The notes under the pieces: model-generated
Databases searched by the model: none
Told to the model about the DNA's origin: nothing
Seen by the model: the letters and a program-made list of their open reading frames with translations, nothing else
Part shown: positions 15,904 to 24,342 of the stretch, piece after piece
Layout of the letters: each line of letters begins with the position of its first letter
Numbering within the stretch: position 1 is the first letter of the stretch
Translations under genes and position numbers: made by a program
Source: Bacteroidota bacterium
GTDB taxonomy: Bacteria > Bacteroidota > Bacteroidia > UBA7662
Assembly: GCA_005799025.1 (NCBI GenBank)
Contig: SYHX01000075.1
Coordinates: forward strand, 1 to 32,766
Direction: 5' to 3'
Length of the DNA stretch: 32,766 nt

Positions 15904-16077
15904 ATGGGTAAAATCCTTTTTTTATTATTCTTTTTTGATTTTGTAATGGTAAGTAACGCGCAGACCTTTCTTCGCAAAGGTTATAGTTCCTATGGGGATG
16001 TTCTCTATAATTGGGATGGTCAAAATATGCGAAAAGGCTCAGGTTCTTACGGAGACATTTTCTACACCACGGATTAG
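15904..16077 (+). CDS. 57-residue secreted repeat protein (RKGxxSYGD repeats)
   Basis: ATG at 15904 and TAG at 16075-16077 define a 57-codon gene, 21 bases after the barrel gene. It has a signal peptide (GKILFLLFFFDFVMVSNAQ) and then two repeats: RKGYSSYGDVLYNWDGQN and RKGSGSYGDIFYTTD. Similar short tandem units occur in secreted Bacteroidota proteins of unknown role. The repeats start at Arg24 and Arg43, 19 residues apart. No partner or function can be deduced, but the clean repeat and signal argue that it is a real gene despite its size. Confidence 0.7.
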   Translation: MGKILFLLFFFDFVMVSNAQTFLRKGYSSYGDVLYNWDGQNMRKGSGSYGDIFYTTD

Positions 16078-16134
16078 AAATTCCCTTTAGCTACTTTAGT
16101 TTACATTATTTAATAACGAATTATTCTGCTGGCC

Positions 16135-16719
16135 TTGAAATTTCTTGTTGAAAATCTAAAAAGGATAATTGTTTTTTTGATCCTTTGTATTGTCTTGGAC
16201 GGTTGCGAGAATAATTATAATTCGAATACTCGTCTTCTAAATAAGAATCAAAAGGATTCCATTCTTGGTTTCGAACGTTTAAGGCTGCGAATTGATTCTC
16301 TCGAAAAGCGTTTGGCATTGGACTCATTGTCGAAGGATAATAACGGGTCATTGTTAGATTCTTTAGGATTAGCTTGTGTAGAATTGGCCAATAGTTACCA
16401 GAACACGCCTCATGCGCCGGTGGCGTTGTGGAAGGCTGCTAGGGCTTTTCGTACTGCTGGTTCCTTTGCTCAGGCTATTGAATGTGGCAGGGCATTGGCT
16501 GATGCTTTTCCACAACACAATCTAGCTCCATCGGCTTTGTTTTATAATGCCCTGATTTTTAATGAGGATTTAGAGAACGTCGCTTCAGCGGAATTTTATT
16601 TAGATCGTTTGCTAGATGATTACCCTGTCGATAGTTTAGCGTCCCAAGCAAGGGCCATGAAGGGCCTGTTGGGCCTTAACGATAAAGAATTAATGAATAA
16701 GATCCGTAAAGGGAATTGA
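16135..16719 (+). CDS. TPR-like lipoprotein (BamD/YbgF-like)
   Basis: The start is TTG at 16135 (no ATG nearby). The 194-residue protein has a hydrophobic segment, IIVFLILCIVLDGCENN, whose Cys24 may be lipidated although the lipobox (LDGC) is unusual. A short coiled coil follows (RLRIDSLEKRLALDSL). Residues 95-180 form tetratricopeptide-like helical pairs: APVALWKAARAFRTAGSFAQAI, ALADAFPQHNLAPSALFYNALIF, SAEFYLDRLLDDYPVDSLASQARA. This is the architecture of periplasmic tetratricopeptide adaptors. Its partner is unknown. The 3' end is convergent with cdaA. Confidence 0.7.
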   Translation: MKFLVENLKRIIVFLILCIVLDGCENNYNSNTRLLNKNQKDSILGFERLRLRIDSLEKRLALDSLSKDNNGSLLDSLGLACVELANSYQNTPHAPVALWKAARAFRTAGSFAQAIECGRALADAFPQHNLAPSALFYNALIFNEDLENVASAEFYLDRLLDDYPVDSLASQARAMKGLLGLNDKELMNKIRKGN

Positions 16720-16775
16720 ATCAATTGAATTACGTTGTTGAATATGCAATATTGCTAGCTTTGAAAAGTTCTTTA

Positions 16776-17564
16776 TCATAGCGTACTGCTAATGCGATGC
16801 ATTAGATCATTTGGGGTCAGTGGGTCGGAGAATTGCCCATTGTCCGCTAATACGATTAGACCACTTTCCTCTGATACAAGAACCACCAAGGCGTCGCTAT
16901 TTTCACTCATCCCCAATGCGGCTTTATGCCTCATGCCATGTTTAGTGGATGGGTTTGAATTGTGCTCTTCTAAGGGAAGAACGCATGAGGCGGCTTGGAT
17001 ACGGCCTTTGGCGAGAATGACCGCGCCGTCGTGGAGCGGCGATTCTTTGCGGAATATGGCTTCCAGCAAGTCGGAGCTGATCAAAGCATCAACGGGCATT
17101 CCAGTGGCCGCAAAAAGTTTCAATTCAGAGGTCCTTGCAATAACAATTAGTGCCCCTGTTCGATTTTCGGAAAGCCTTGCGCATGCCTCGGATACAGCCC
17201 GAATCCAACCCTGTTCCTCTTGTTCGTTGTAGACTACCCCATCCATAAGCCTTCCCAGTTTGCCTAACTTTGAGGGCTCCGCATTCCTCCCAATCATTAA
17301 AAGAAATTTCCGAATTTCGGGCTGAAAGACAATGATCAAAGCAAGAACGCCCAAGCCCACAAATTGCTCTAAAAGCGCTGAGAAGAGAGGCAGTTCCAAC
17401 CATTGAGCTAATTGAAAAAGTAAATTGAAAGCTAAAACCCCCACAAGGAGGTAGACCACCAAACTGCCTCGAATCATGCGCCACGCTAAGGCAAGAAGGA
17501 TACCTACCAGCGACAAGTCAAACAGGTTATGCCAATTCAACCATGTTTGTAGGGCTTCTTGCAT
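16776..17564 (-). CDS. cdaA: Diadenylate cyclase CdaA, makes c-di-AMP
   Basis: From the ATG at 17564 (MQEALQTWLNWHN) the protein has about 262 residues; the open frame extends to 17645 but overlaps folP there. Three membrane segments (LVGILLALAWRM, LVVYLLVGVLAFNLLFQL, LFSALLEQFVGLGVLALIIVF) precede the DAC domain with IVIARTSELK, SPLHDGAVI (the DGA metal-binding motif), and RHKAALGMSENSDALVV. Family members join two ATP to c-di-AMP at the membrane. The second motif is RHK rather than the common RHR, a conservative change. It lies seven bases downstream of folP on the same strand, as in other Bacteroidota, so the two are probably co-transcribed. Confidence 0.93.
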   Translation of the reverse strand: MQEALQTWLNWHNLFDLSLVGILLALAWRMIRGSLVVYLLVGVLAFNLLFQLAQWLELPLFSALLEQFVGLGVLALIIVFQPEIRKFLLMIGRNAEPSKLGKLGRLMDGVVYNEQEEQGWIRAVSEACARLSENRTGALIVIARTSELKLFAATGMPVDALISSDLLEAIFRKESPLHDGAVILAKGRIQAASCVLPLEEHNSNPSTKHGMRHKAALGMSENSDALVVLVSEESGLIVLADNGQFSDPLTPNDLMHRISSTL

Positions 17565-17571
17565 GACAGAA

Positions 17572-18435
17572 TTATTGTTTTGTAGGGAATAAGGAGGGCA
17601 ATTCCTGGCATAGCTGCACACATTGAACAGCCTCTGCAACGTCATGTACTCTAAGTAGTTTTACTCCTTGAAGGATTGCGACGGTGTTCATTACCGTTGT
17701 GCCGTTGAGGGCATTATCGGGATTGATATTCAATGTTTTGTACACCATCGATTTGCGCGATATCCCCGCCATGACTGGAAATCCGAAACGGGTCAAATGC
17801 CGTAAGTTGGCTAGGATTTCAAAATTTTGTTCACGAGTTTTGGCAAAACCAAAACAAGGGTCCAGAACGATATCCATAGCACCTTGATTTTGAAGTTCAA
17901 TTGCCTTGGAAAGCAGCGTTTCAAAAACTTCTGCACTCACATCATGGTATTCGGTGAGGGACTGCATGGTCGCAGGATTTCCGCGCAAATGACCAAGGAC
18001 GTAGGGTACTTGAAGATCCAAGATTGTGGAATGCATGGCAGGATCCAAGGTTCCACCAGCAATATCATTGATCATGCAAGCACCGGCCATAATGCCGGTC
18101 CTAGCGACCTTTGCGCGGAACGTATCGATGGAGATCAACGCATCGGGAATATGCTTCAGAATACATTCAACGCCGGACTGGATGCGATCGGATTCAAGGG
18201 ATGCATCCACAGGGCTGGCCCCCGGTCTTGTCGAACAAGCCCCCAAATCCAAAAGGTCTGCCCCTGCGGCCAACATGGCCCCCGCTCGTTCTACGAGGTA
18301 TGATTCGCCCTCATGAACACGACTGCCCGCATAGAAGGAGTCCTCGGTCAAATTAAGAATTCCCATGATTCGTGGTTGATCCAAGGAGATCAAGATGCCC
18401 TTGCAAACCAACGAAAGGGATGAATCCGCTATCAT
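17572..18435 (-). CDS. folP: Dihydropteroate synthase
   Basis: The 287-residue TIM-barrel enzyme condenses hydroxymethyl-dihydropterin pyrophosphate with p-aminobenzoate in folate synthesis. Visible motifs: RIMGILNLTEDSFYAGS (pterin-binding loop; the usual TPDSF reads TEDSF), LDLGACSTRPGA, ISIDTFRAKVA, INDIAGG, VLDPCFGFAKTREQN, VMAGISRKSM (sulfonamide-target loop), and RVHDVAEAV at the end. All main motifs are intact, so it should be active. ATG at 18435 is 25 bases from the divergent DUF1599 start. Downstream is cdaA. Confidence 0.93.
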   Translation of the reverse strand: MIADSSLSLVCKGILISLDQPRIMGILNLTEDSFYAGSRVHEGESYLVERAGAMLAAGADLLDLGACSTRPGASPVDASLESDRIQSGVECILKHIPDALISIDTFRAKVARTGIMAGACMINDIAGGTLDPAMHSTILDLQVPYVLGHLRGNPATMQSLTEYHDVSAEVFETLLSKAIELQNQGAMDIVLDPCFGFAKTREQNFEILANLRHLTRFGFPVMAGISRKSMVYKTLNINPDNALNGTTVMNTVAILQGVKLLRVHDVAEAVQCVQLCQELPSLFPTKQ

Positions 18436-18460
18436 GGCGTAAATTTACCCCTAATCTCTG

Positions 18461-19027
18461 ATGAAGACCCTATTGGAATTTGACGCCGTACTGGCCGAAT
18501 GTAGATCCCTGTTTAAAGCAAAAACCCGCGATTACGGGACTTCATGGAGGATTTTTCGTCTTCCATCCTTGACTGATCAGCTGTACATCAAGGCCTGCAG
18601 GATTCGCAATATTGAATCGAGCGGGATTCATAAAGTAGAGGAAGGGGTGAGACCTGAACTTATTGGCCTAATCAATTACAGCATTATGGCCTTGATTCAG
18701 CTGGAAATGGGGGTGCCCGCCGGTGCTTCCTTGGATAAGCCGGAGATTATGCCCTTGCACCAAGCCTTGAAACATTTTGATCGGCATACCGCCGCTAACC
18801 GTGCGTTGCTGGCGAACAAAAATCACGATTACGGCGAAGCCTGGAGAGAAATGCGACCCTCTTCGTTGACTGACATGATTATGGTCAAATTAATGAGGAT
18901 CAAGCAAATTGAAGACAATGATGGACAGGCCTTGGTGAGTGAGGGGGTAGAAGGCGGTTACAGGGATATCATCAATTACGCCGTATTTGCCCTGATTCGA
19001 AACGACGGACATGTTGTTAATCTATAA
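18461..19027 (+). CDS. DUF1599 protein with two tandem domain copies
   Basis: The 188-residue cytosolic protein consists of two copies of the same domain at about 10-85 and 110-182. Both share DYGxxWRxxRxxSLTD, then K..RI..IE, a VxEGV turn and INYxxxALI. DUF1599 was described as a nucleotide-modification-associated domain, but the chemistry is not established. The internal duplication matches its usual length in Bacteroidota. Adjacency to folP-cdaA, divergently oriented, is also the common arrangement. The next gene, DoxX-family, begins 9 bases later, and they may share a transcript. Confidence 0.85.
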   Translation: MKTLLEFDAVLAECRSLFKAKTRDYGTSWRIFRLPSLTDQLYIKACRIRNIESSGIHKVEEGVRPELIGLINYSIMALIQLEMGVPAGASLDKPEIMPLHQALKHFDRHTAANRALLANKNHDYGEAWREMRPSSLTDMIMVKLMRIKQIEDNDGQALVSEGVEGGYRDIINYAVFALIRNDGHVVNL

Positions 19028-19036
19028 TTTTATACG

Positions 19037-20176
19037 ATGAAAATGATAATCCACCTTATTAGATTCCTGACCGGAGCCTTGTTTATTTTCTCGGGACTCA
19101 TCAAGGCCAACGATCCTTTGGGCTTTGGTTACAAGTTGGAAGAGTATTTCGTTGTTTTTGGCACGGAATTCATGGCTCCACTGGCTACTGGGATGGCCAT
19201 TGCTATTTGTGTTCTCGAGGTTGTGTTGGGGGTAGCCTTGTGGGTGGGGTGGAAGGCTAGGGCGGTGATATGGTGGCTTTTGGCCATGATTCTGTTTTTC
19301 ACCTTTTTGACTTTTTATTCGGCATGGTTCAATAAAGTGACCGATTGCGGGTGTTTTGGAGATTTTCTCACATTAACCCCATGGCAGAGCTTCTCCAAGG
19401 ATGTGGTCTTGCTTGTGATGATAGGGTTATTGGCCCTCAACCGCAAAACCATACGTCCATGGGGTCCTACTTTCTTGGGGCCGTTCTTGGTGGGTTTAAC
19501 CGCAATCGGCACCATGGGTTTTGCTTTTTATACCTGGAATAATTTGCCCTATTTGGATTTTAGGCCTTATGCCGTTGGGAAGAATTTGCCCGAAGGCATG
19601 GCCATCCCGAAAGGTGCCCCCGACGATGTTTACAAGGATATATGGTATTATCGCGTAGATGGTAAGGTAGGCACCTATACCACCAAACAGGCACCTTGGG
19701 AAATCACCCAAGCCAATGGCAAGAACGCGGAATATGTCAATCGCAAAACAGAACTTGTAAGTAAAGGCTACAAGCCTCCTATTCATGATTTTGTGATTAG
19801 CGATCTCAATGGGAATGCTTACACAGATGATTTTCTGCAGGCCGAACATTGCTTATTGGTGATTTCTCCCTTTCTGGACAAGGCCTCCGGGGATGCGTGG
19901 ATCAAAGTGGCTGGTGCATTGGCGTGGGCCCGCAGCCGGGATGTTCGAATTGCGATTTTGACCGGCAGCGGCAAGGAAGCGATCGAGTCCTTCATGACCC
20001 AATATGATGCTTCGCAATGGCCTTTCTATCAGTGTGATGGAACGGTATTGAAGACCATGATGCGCTCCAATCCAGGGCTTATGGTCCTTCGTAAAGGTAC
20101 CGTGAAGGCACTCTACCCCTCGAGAACTTTCCCGGATGCCAAGGCCTTGGCGGCATTGACCGGCTTGCAGCCTTAG
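19037..20176 (+). CDS. DoxX/BT_3928-type membrane protein with thioredoxin-like C-terminal half
   Basis: Residues 1-165 hold four membrane helices of the DoxX/MauE type: FLTGALFIFSGLIKANDP, MAIAICVLEVVLGVALWVGW, WWLLAMILFFTFLTFYSAWF, and the DCGCFGDFLTLTPWQSFSKD turn. The second half (about 245-375) looks like a periplasmic thioredoxin fold: IHDFVISDLNGNAY, CLLVISPFLDKASG, and LMVLRKGTVKALYPSRTFPD, but it has no CxxC pair (only a lone Cys near 275). MauE-type proteins support disulfide handling or respiratory complexes; here the redox cysteines would be CGC in the membrane part. Function is uncertain. The protein is 379 residues. Confidence 0.8.
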   Translation: MKMIIHLIRFLTGALFIFSGLIKANDPLGFGYKLEEYFVVFGTEFMAPLATGMAIAICVLEVVLGVALWVGWKARAVIWWLLAMILFFTFLTFYSAWFNKVTDCGCFGDFLTLTPWQSFSKDVVLLVMIGLLALNRKTIRPWGPTFLGPFLVGLTAIGTMGFAFYTWNNLPYLDFRPYAVGKNLPEGMAIPKGAPDDVYKDIWYYRVDGKVGTYTTKQAPWEITQANGKNAEYVNRKTELVSKGYKPPIHDFVISDLNGNAYTDDFLQAEHCLLVISPFLDKASGDAWIKVAGALAWARSRDVRIAILTGSGKEAIESFMTQYDASQWPFYQCDGTVLKTMMRSNPGLMVLRKGTVKALYPSRTFPDAKALAALTGLQP

Positions 20177-20221
20177 GACCCGTTGCATGGCCTCTTTGGG
20201 ATTTGTTTCAGTTGATAGGGT

Positions 20222-21322
20222 ATGGGATTGAAACGCTTCGGGATTAGCTTTGGCTGGATTCGTAGATTCACCGGGTCCTGGCTTTGGCAAAGATCCTTGC
20301 ATGCCCTCATGGTGTTATGGGGTTTGGCCTCGATGGTCTTTGTGTTGTTCTATGTGTTGCCTGCGGATTCAGCCCAAATGACCTTGGGTCAACGATCTGA
20401 TCCCGAGACCCTCCAAGAAATTCGAGCCGAACTGGGCCTGGATTTACCTTGGGGCCAGCGTTACTTTTATTTTTTGAACGACTTATCTCCTGTATCGATT
20501 CATAAGCAGTCTGAAGCCCCCATTAGATCGTTTAGGTTGTTGCCCATAGGCCGAACCAATGCAATCTACATTAAGTTTCCCTATCTAGGTAAATCATATC
20601 AAAGTCGCCGAGATGTGGTGACTATGGTGGTCGATGCTTTTGAAGGAACCCTGGTTCTGGCTGTATCAGCCATGGCTATGGCCACCTTGATGGGAATAAC
20701 GATGGGAACTTTGGCGGCCTATACGCGTTCTGGTTGGATTCGATCCCTACTACTGGGTTTTTCTATGGCAGGTGTAGCAGCGCCATCATTTTTGGTGAGT
20801 TTGTTGTTGGCTTATCTTATGGGTTATGTTTGGGGACCCTGGACGGGGCTACCCATGAGCGGCCATCTCTGGGAATTGGATCCTTGGAACGGCCCTCAAC
20901 TGCAATGGAGGAACCTTCTGCTTCCTGCCTTGACGCTGGGCATTCGGCCTTTGGCGGTGGTCGTCCAGTTGACCAAAGATTCGGTAGGCGATGTTTTGCA
21001 GCAAGATTATATTCGTACTGCCCAAGCCAAAGGTTTGTCGAAGTTCCAAGTATGGAAGCGGCATGTGATGCCCAATGCTTTGAATCCTATTGTTACGGCC
21101 TTGTCGGGTTGGCTTTCGTCGCTGTTGGCAGGCGCTGTTTTTGTGGAATATGTTTTTGGTTGGAAAGGTATGGGGAAAATGACGGTCGACGCTTTAATGG
21201 TTTTTGATTTGCCTGTTGTTATGGGAGTTGTGTTATGGTCTGGATTTCTTTTTGTTCTCATTAACAATGTAGTGGATTGGCTATATACGGTATTGGATCC
21301 CAGGGTACAGCTCAACGCTTAA
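20222..21322 (+). CDS. ABC transporter permease, OppB/DppB type
   Basis: The 366-residue inner-membrane protein has the N-terminal helix and FYVLPADSAQMTLGQRSDPETLQEIRAELGLD segment of peptide/nickel permeases, a long periplasmic insert (about 90-125), then five helices. The coupling motif is at about 265-295: DYIRTAQAKGLSKFQVWKRHVMPNALNPI, the EAA-loop equivalent. No ATPase, second permease or binding protein is next to it, so this is an orphan in the window. Similar stand-alone permeases occur in Bacteroidota with the partners elsewhere. Substrate cannot be inferred. Confidence 0.87.
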   Translation: MGLKRFGISFGWIRRFTGSWLWQRSLHALMVLWGLASMVFVLFYVLPADSAQMTLGQRSDPETLQEIRAELGLDLPWGQRYFYFLNDLSPVSIHKQSEAPIRSFRLLPIGRTNAIYIKFPYLGKSYQSRRDVVTMVVDAFEGTLVLAVSAMAMATLMGITMGTLAAYTRSGWIRSLLLGFSMAGVAAPSFLVSLLLAYLMGYVWGPWTGLPMSGHLWELDPWNGPQLQWRNLLLPALTLGIRPLAVVVQLTKDSVGDVLQQDYIRTAQAKGLSKFQVWKRHVMPNALNPIVTALSGWLSSLLAGAVFVEYVFGWKGMGKMTVDALMVFDLPVVMGVVLWSGFLFVLINNVVDWLYTVLDPRVQLNA

Positions 21323-21354
21323 TCATCAGAAAGCATTCTTCGGCAGGCAAATTC

Positions 21355-21945
21355 ATGGAAGATTCTAGTGTGTATCCTAAGCCCTCTTTTGAATCCCCCA
21401 ATGGGGAGGATGAATTGCGATTCAGGCCTGGGAGAATTTATTTGGTGGGCATGCCCGGAAGTGGTAAAAGCAGCTCAGGCAAGCTACTCGCTAGGCTTTT
21501 GGGGTATGCTTTTGAGGATTTGGATTCGGTAATAGAACAAACCTCAGGGATGTCGGTGAATGAGATTTTCACCCACAAGGGAGAGGATTATTTCAGGGAG
21601 TTGGAAACTAAATGTTTGGAACTTTTCCACACTCGCAGCACCTTGGTTCTTGCCACGGGTGGAGGTGCAGTAATGAACAATATGGATCGCATGCTTCAAC
21701 ATGGCTGGGTCCTGTGGTTGGATATACCGGTGCATGAGTTGATACGTCGTGTTTCGATGGGTGCCGAACGAAGACCTTTGTTTCGAAACCTCTCTAAAGA
21801 TAAATTGGAAATGAAGTTGTGGGAGCTTTATCGCCAACGTCTATCGTTGTACGCTCTCGCTCATCGAAGGGTTGGGGATGAGCAGGCCCTGCTGGATTGG
21901 GGTCAAAGGATTTTGTTCTTGCCATCTGCTGAGTCGATTCGCTAA
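21355..21945 (+). CDS. aroK: Shikimate kinase
   Basis: The frame opens earlier, but ATG at 21355 gives the best 196-residue product and clears the permease gene. Motifs: IYLVGMPGSGKSSSGKLLA (Walker A), FEDLDSVIEQ (shikimate-binding Asp), GEDYFRELETKCL (Arg-Glu), LVLATGGGAVM (the GGG loop), and AERRPLF (lid arginines). The enzyme phosphorylates shikimate at O3 in aromatic amino acid synthesis. About 25 residues at the N-terminus precede the family core and may be unstructured. It ends 44 bases before the helicase gene. Confidence 0.92.
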   Translation: MEDSSVYPKPSFESPNGEDELRFRPGRIYLVGMPGSGKSSSGKLLARLLGYAFEDLDSVIEQTSGMSVNEIFTHKGEDYFRELETKCLELFHTRSTLVLATGGGAVMNNMDRMLQHGWVLWLDIPVHELIRRVSMGAERRPLFRNLSKDKLEMKLWELYRQRLSLYALAHRRVGDEQALLDWGQRILFLPSAESIR

Positions 21946-21989
21946 GTTTATTTCTGCTGAAAGGGCCGGTGTTGAACTAAATTCGTGCC

Positions 21990-24305
21990 GTGAATTGGTT
22001 GGATGACTTGAATCCCGCTCAGCGGGGCGCGGTGGAATGCGGTGAAGGCCCCGTGATGATTATCGCAGGGGCCGGTTCCGGCAAAACACGGGTTTTGACT
22101 TACCGGATGGCTCATTTAATTCATAAAGGGGAGGACCCTTTTCAGATTTTAGCCCTCACCTTCACCAACAAAGCGGCCGGGGAAATGAGGGAACGCATCG
22201 AGGCTTTGATTGGGCACCGAGCCAAATCCTTATGGATGGGAACCTTTCACTCGGTTTTTGCTAGAATATTACGCCGACATGCAGAATTACTGGGTTATCC
22301 CACCAACTTTACCATTTACGATGCCGACGATAGCAAATCCCTGATCAAGAACATTATTCGGGAGCTGGACTTGGACGATGCCTATTACAAGGCCTCCAAC
22401 CTCTATGCTCGAATTTCTTCGGCCAAGAACTCTATGATCTTGGTGGAGGATTATTCGGGAGACCCCGCCCTCATCGCAGGGGATAAGGCGGCTGGAAGGC
22501 CTCGATTTGTAGAGGTTTATCGCACCTACGTGGAGCGTTGCCACCGATCGGGGGCTATGGATTTTGATGATTTGCTTTTGAATATTTTCAAGCTCTTGGA
22601 CCAATATCCGGAGGTATTGAATTTGTATCAGGTTCAATTCAAACATGTGTTGGTGGATGAGTTTCAGGATACCAACAGGGTTCAATATCGTATTGTTCGC
22701 TTACTTTCCGCCATGCATCGTAATATTTGTTTGGTAGGCGATGATGCCCAGAGCATTTATGCATTCCGAGGCGCAGTTATTGATAATATCCTGAATGTTC
22801 ACCGGGATTATCCGGAACTACAAACCTTTCGTCTAGAACAAAATTACCGATCTACGGGCAACATAGTGGGGGCTTCGGGGTCTGTCATCGCTCAAAACAA
22901 CAAACAAATTCCCAAGGAATTGTGGACGCAGAATCCTGTGGGCGATTTGATTCGTTTGCTGCGTTGCGTAAGTGACAACGAAGAGGGCAGGATGATTGCG
23001 GCCGAGTTACATGCGGCCAAGCATCAATTTCGTTTGAACAATAAGGACTTCGCCATACTATACCGAACCAATGCCCAGTCGAGGGCCTTCGAAGAAGCTT
23101 TGCGTAGGCAGAATATTCCCTACAAGGTGATCGGGGGGGTGAGTTTTTACCAACGCAAGGAGATCAAAGATTTCTTGGCCTATCTGCGACTTGTGGTGAA
23201 TCATGCAGACGAGGAAGCTTTGCGAAGAGTTATCAATTACCCTGCGAGGGGTATAGGTCGGACTTCGATGGACAAATGGATTTTGGAAGCCGATCACGAG
23301 GGTTTAACCCTATGGCATATGCTGGTCGCGATGGAGCAGGGTCATCCATTGGGAAAGGGCTTAGGATCCGCTGGCCGCAAAATGTCGGATTTTGCTAGAG
23401 CCGTACAGGTTTGGGCAGTGGCCGCGCTACGCGACAACGCGATTGCCCTTGCAAGACAAGTTTGGAAGCAATCGGGCTTGCATACCGAGCTTCAAAGCGA
23501 TACCACCGTCGAAGGGGTGAATCGTTTGCAGAATGTGGAGGAATTGCTTAACGCCATTGAGGAATTTTGCGAATCGGACGAGGCCGTTACGGATGCCGTA
23601 ACTGGAGAAGATGATCGCAGTATTGGAGCTTTTCTGCAACATATCGCCTTGTTGACTTCTGCTGACGAAAACACGGAGGAGGCGGATCGGGATTATGTAA
23701 GCATGATGACAGTACATCAGGCCAAAGGCTTGGAGTTCGAGCATGTCTTCGTGGTGGGCTTGGAGGAAGATTTGTTTCCATCGGCCATGGCGCGCGATAG
23801 CCGTTCCGATTTGGAAGAGGAAAGGAGACTTTTTTATGTGGCGATTACAAGGGCCCGAAGAAGGTTGTGTCTCAGTTTTGCATTGACCAGATTTCGATTT
23901 GGCTCTTTGTGTTATGGGGAGCCTAGCCGTTTCCTTTTTGAGATGGACTCTAAGTTTCTGGAGCAGCCTTCCTTGCTTCGAACGGGTTCGCCAAATACAG
24001 GGAACTTTTACCCCCCATCCATGGCCCGATTAAAACCCATGCAAAGCTCGGGGCCATCACGATTTCCGCCCCCCGCTTTGGTCGGTAATGCATCGGCCAA
24101 GAAGGCTCCCGAAACCAATGGGCCGGGGGATGACCCTGCCACATTCAACGTAGGAGACCGGGTGGAGCATTTTCGCTTTGGAGCAGGCCGCATTGAGGTC
24201 CTGGAGGGTCGTTTTCCCGACACCAAGGCGACTATTATCTTTGAGCGCCATGGAACCAAGCAAATTCTACTCAAATTTGCCCGCCTCACCAAAATCCTTG
24301 GCTAA
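21990..24305 (+). CDS. UvrD/PcrA-type superfamily 1A DNA helicase
   Basis: The start is GTG at 21990 with MNWLDDLNPAQRGAV, the Q-motif. All SF1A motifs are intact: AGAGSGKTRVLTYR (Walker A, Lys32), TFTNKAAGEMR (Ia), VDEFQDTN (Walker B), VGDDAQSIYAFRGA (III), LEQNYRST (IV), MTVHQAKGLEFEHVFVVG (V), and EEERRLFYVAITRA (VI). The C-terminal 60 residues (GDRVEHFRFGAGRIEVLEG) form the Tudor-like domain of PcrA/UvrD that binds RNA polymerase. It is 771 residues, as usual. It unwinds DNA 3'-5' in repair and replication restart. DUF4290 follows within 40 bases. Confidence 0.94.
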   Translation: MNWLDDLNPAQRGAVECGEGPVMIIAGAGSGKTRVLTYRMAHLIHKGEDPFQILALTFTNKAAGEMRERIEALIGHRAKSLWMGTFHSVFARILRRHAELLGYPTNFTIYDADDSKSLIKNIIRELDLDDAYYKASNLYARISSAKNSMILVEDYSGDPALIAGDKAAGRPRFVEVYRTYVERCHRSGAMDFDDLLLNIFKLLDQYPEVLNLYQVQFKHVLVDEFQDTNRVQYRIVRLLSAMHRNICLVGDDAQSIYAFRGAVIDNILNVHRDYPELQTFRLEQNYRSTGNIVGASGSVIAQNNKQIPKELWTQNPVGDLIRLLRCVSDNEEGRMIAAELHAAKHQFRLNNKDFAILYRTNAQSRAFEEALRRQNIPYKVIGGVSFYQRKEIKDFLAYLRLVVNHADEEALRRVINYPARGIGRTSMDKWILEADHEGLTLWHMLVAMEQGHPLGKGLGSAGRKMSDFARAVQVWAVAALRDNAIALARQVWKQSGLHTELQSDTTVEGVNRLQNVEELLNAIEEFCESDEAVTDAVTGEDDRSIGAFLQHIALLTSADENTEEADRDYVSMMTVHQAKGLEFEHVFVVGLEEDLFPSAMARDSRSDLEEERRLFYVAITRARRRLCLSFALTRFRFGSLCYGEPSRFLFEMDSKFLEQPSLLRTGSPNTGNFYPPSMARLKPMQSSGPSRFPPPALVGNASAKKAPETNGPGDDPATFNVGDRVEHFRFGAGRIEVLEGRFPDTKATIIFERHGTKQILLKFARLTKILG

Positions 24306-24342
24306 TCCTCCGCAAGTTCATTTGTCCCAAATCCCTAGTTTT

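Noticed and set aside
18439-18448. GTAAATTTAC palindrome between folP and DUF1599 as a shared promoter
   Set aside because: TAAATTTA is near the -7 consensus on both strands, but no TTG lies at the right distance on either strand.
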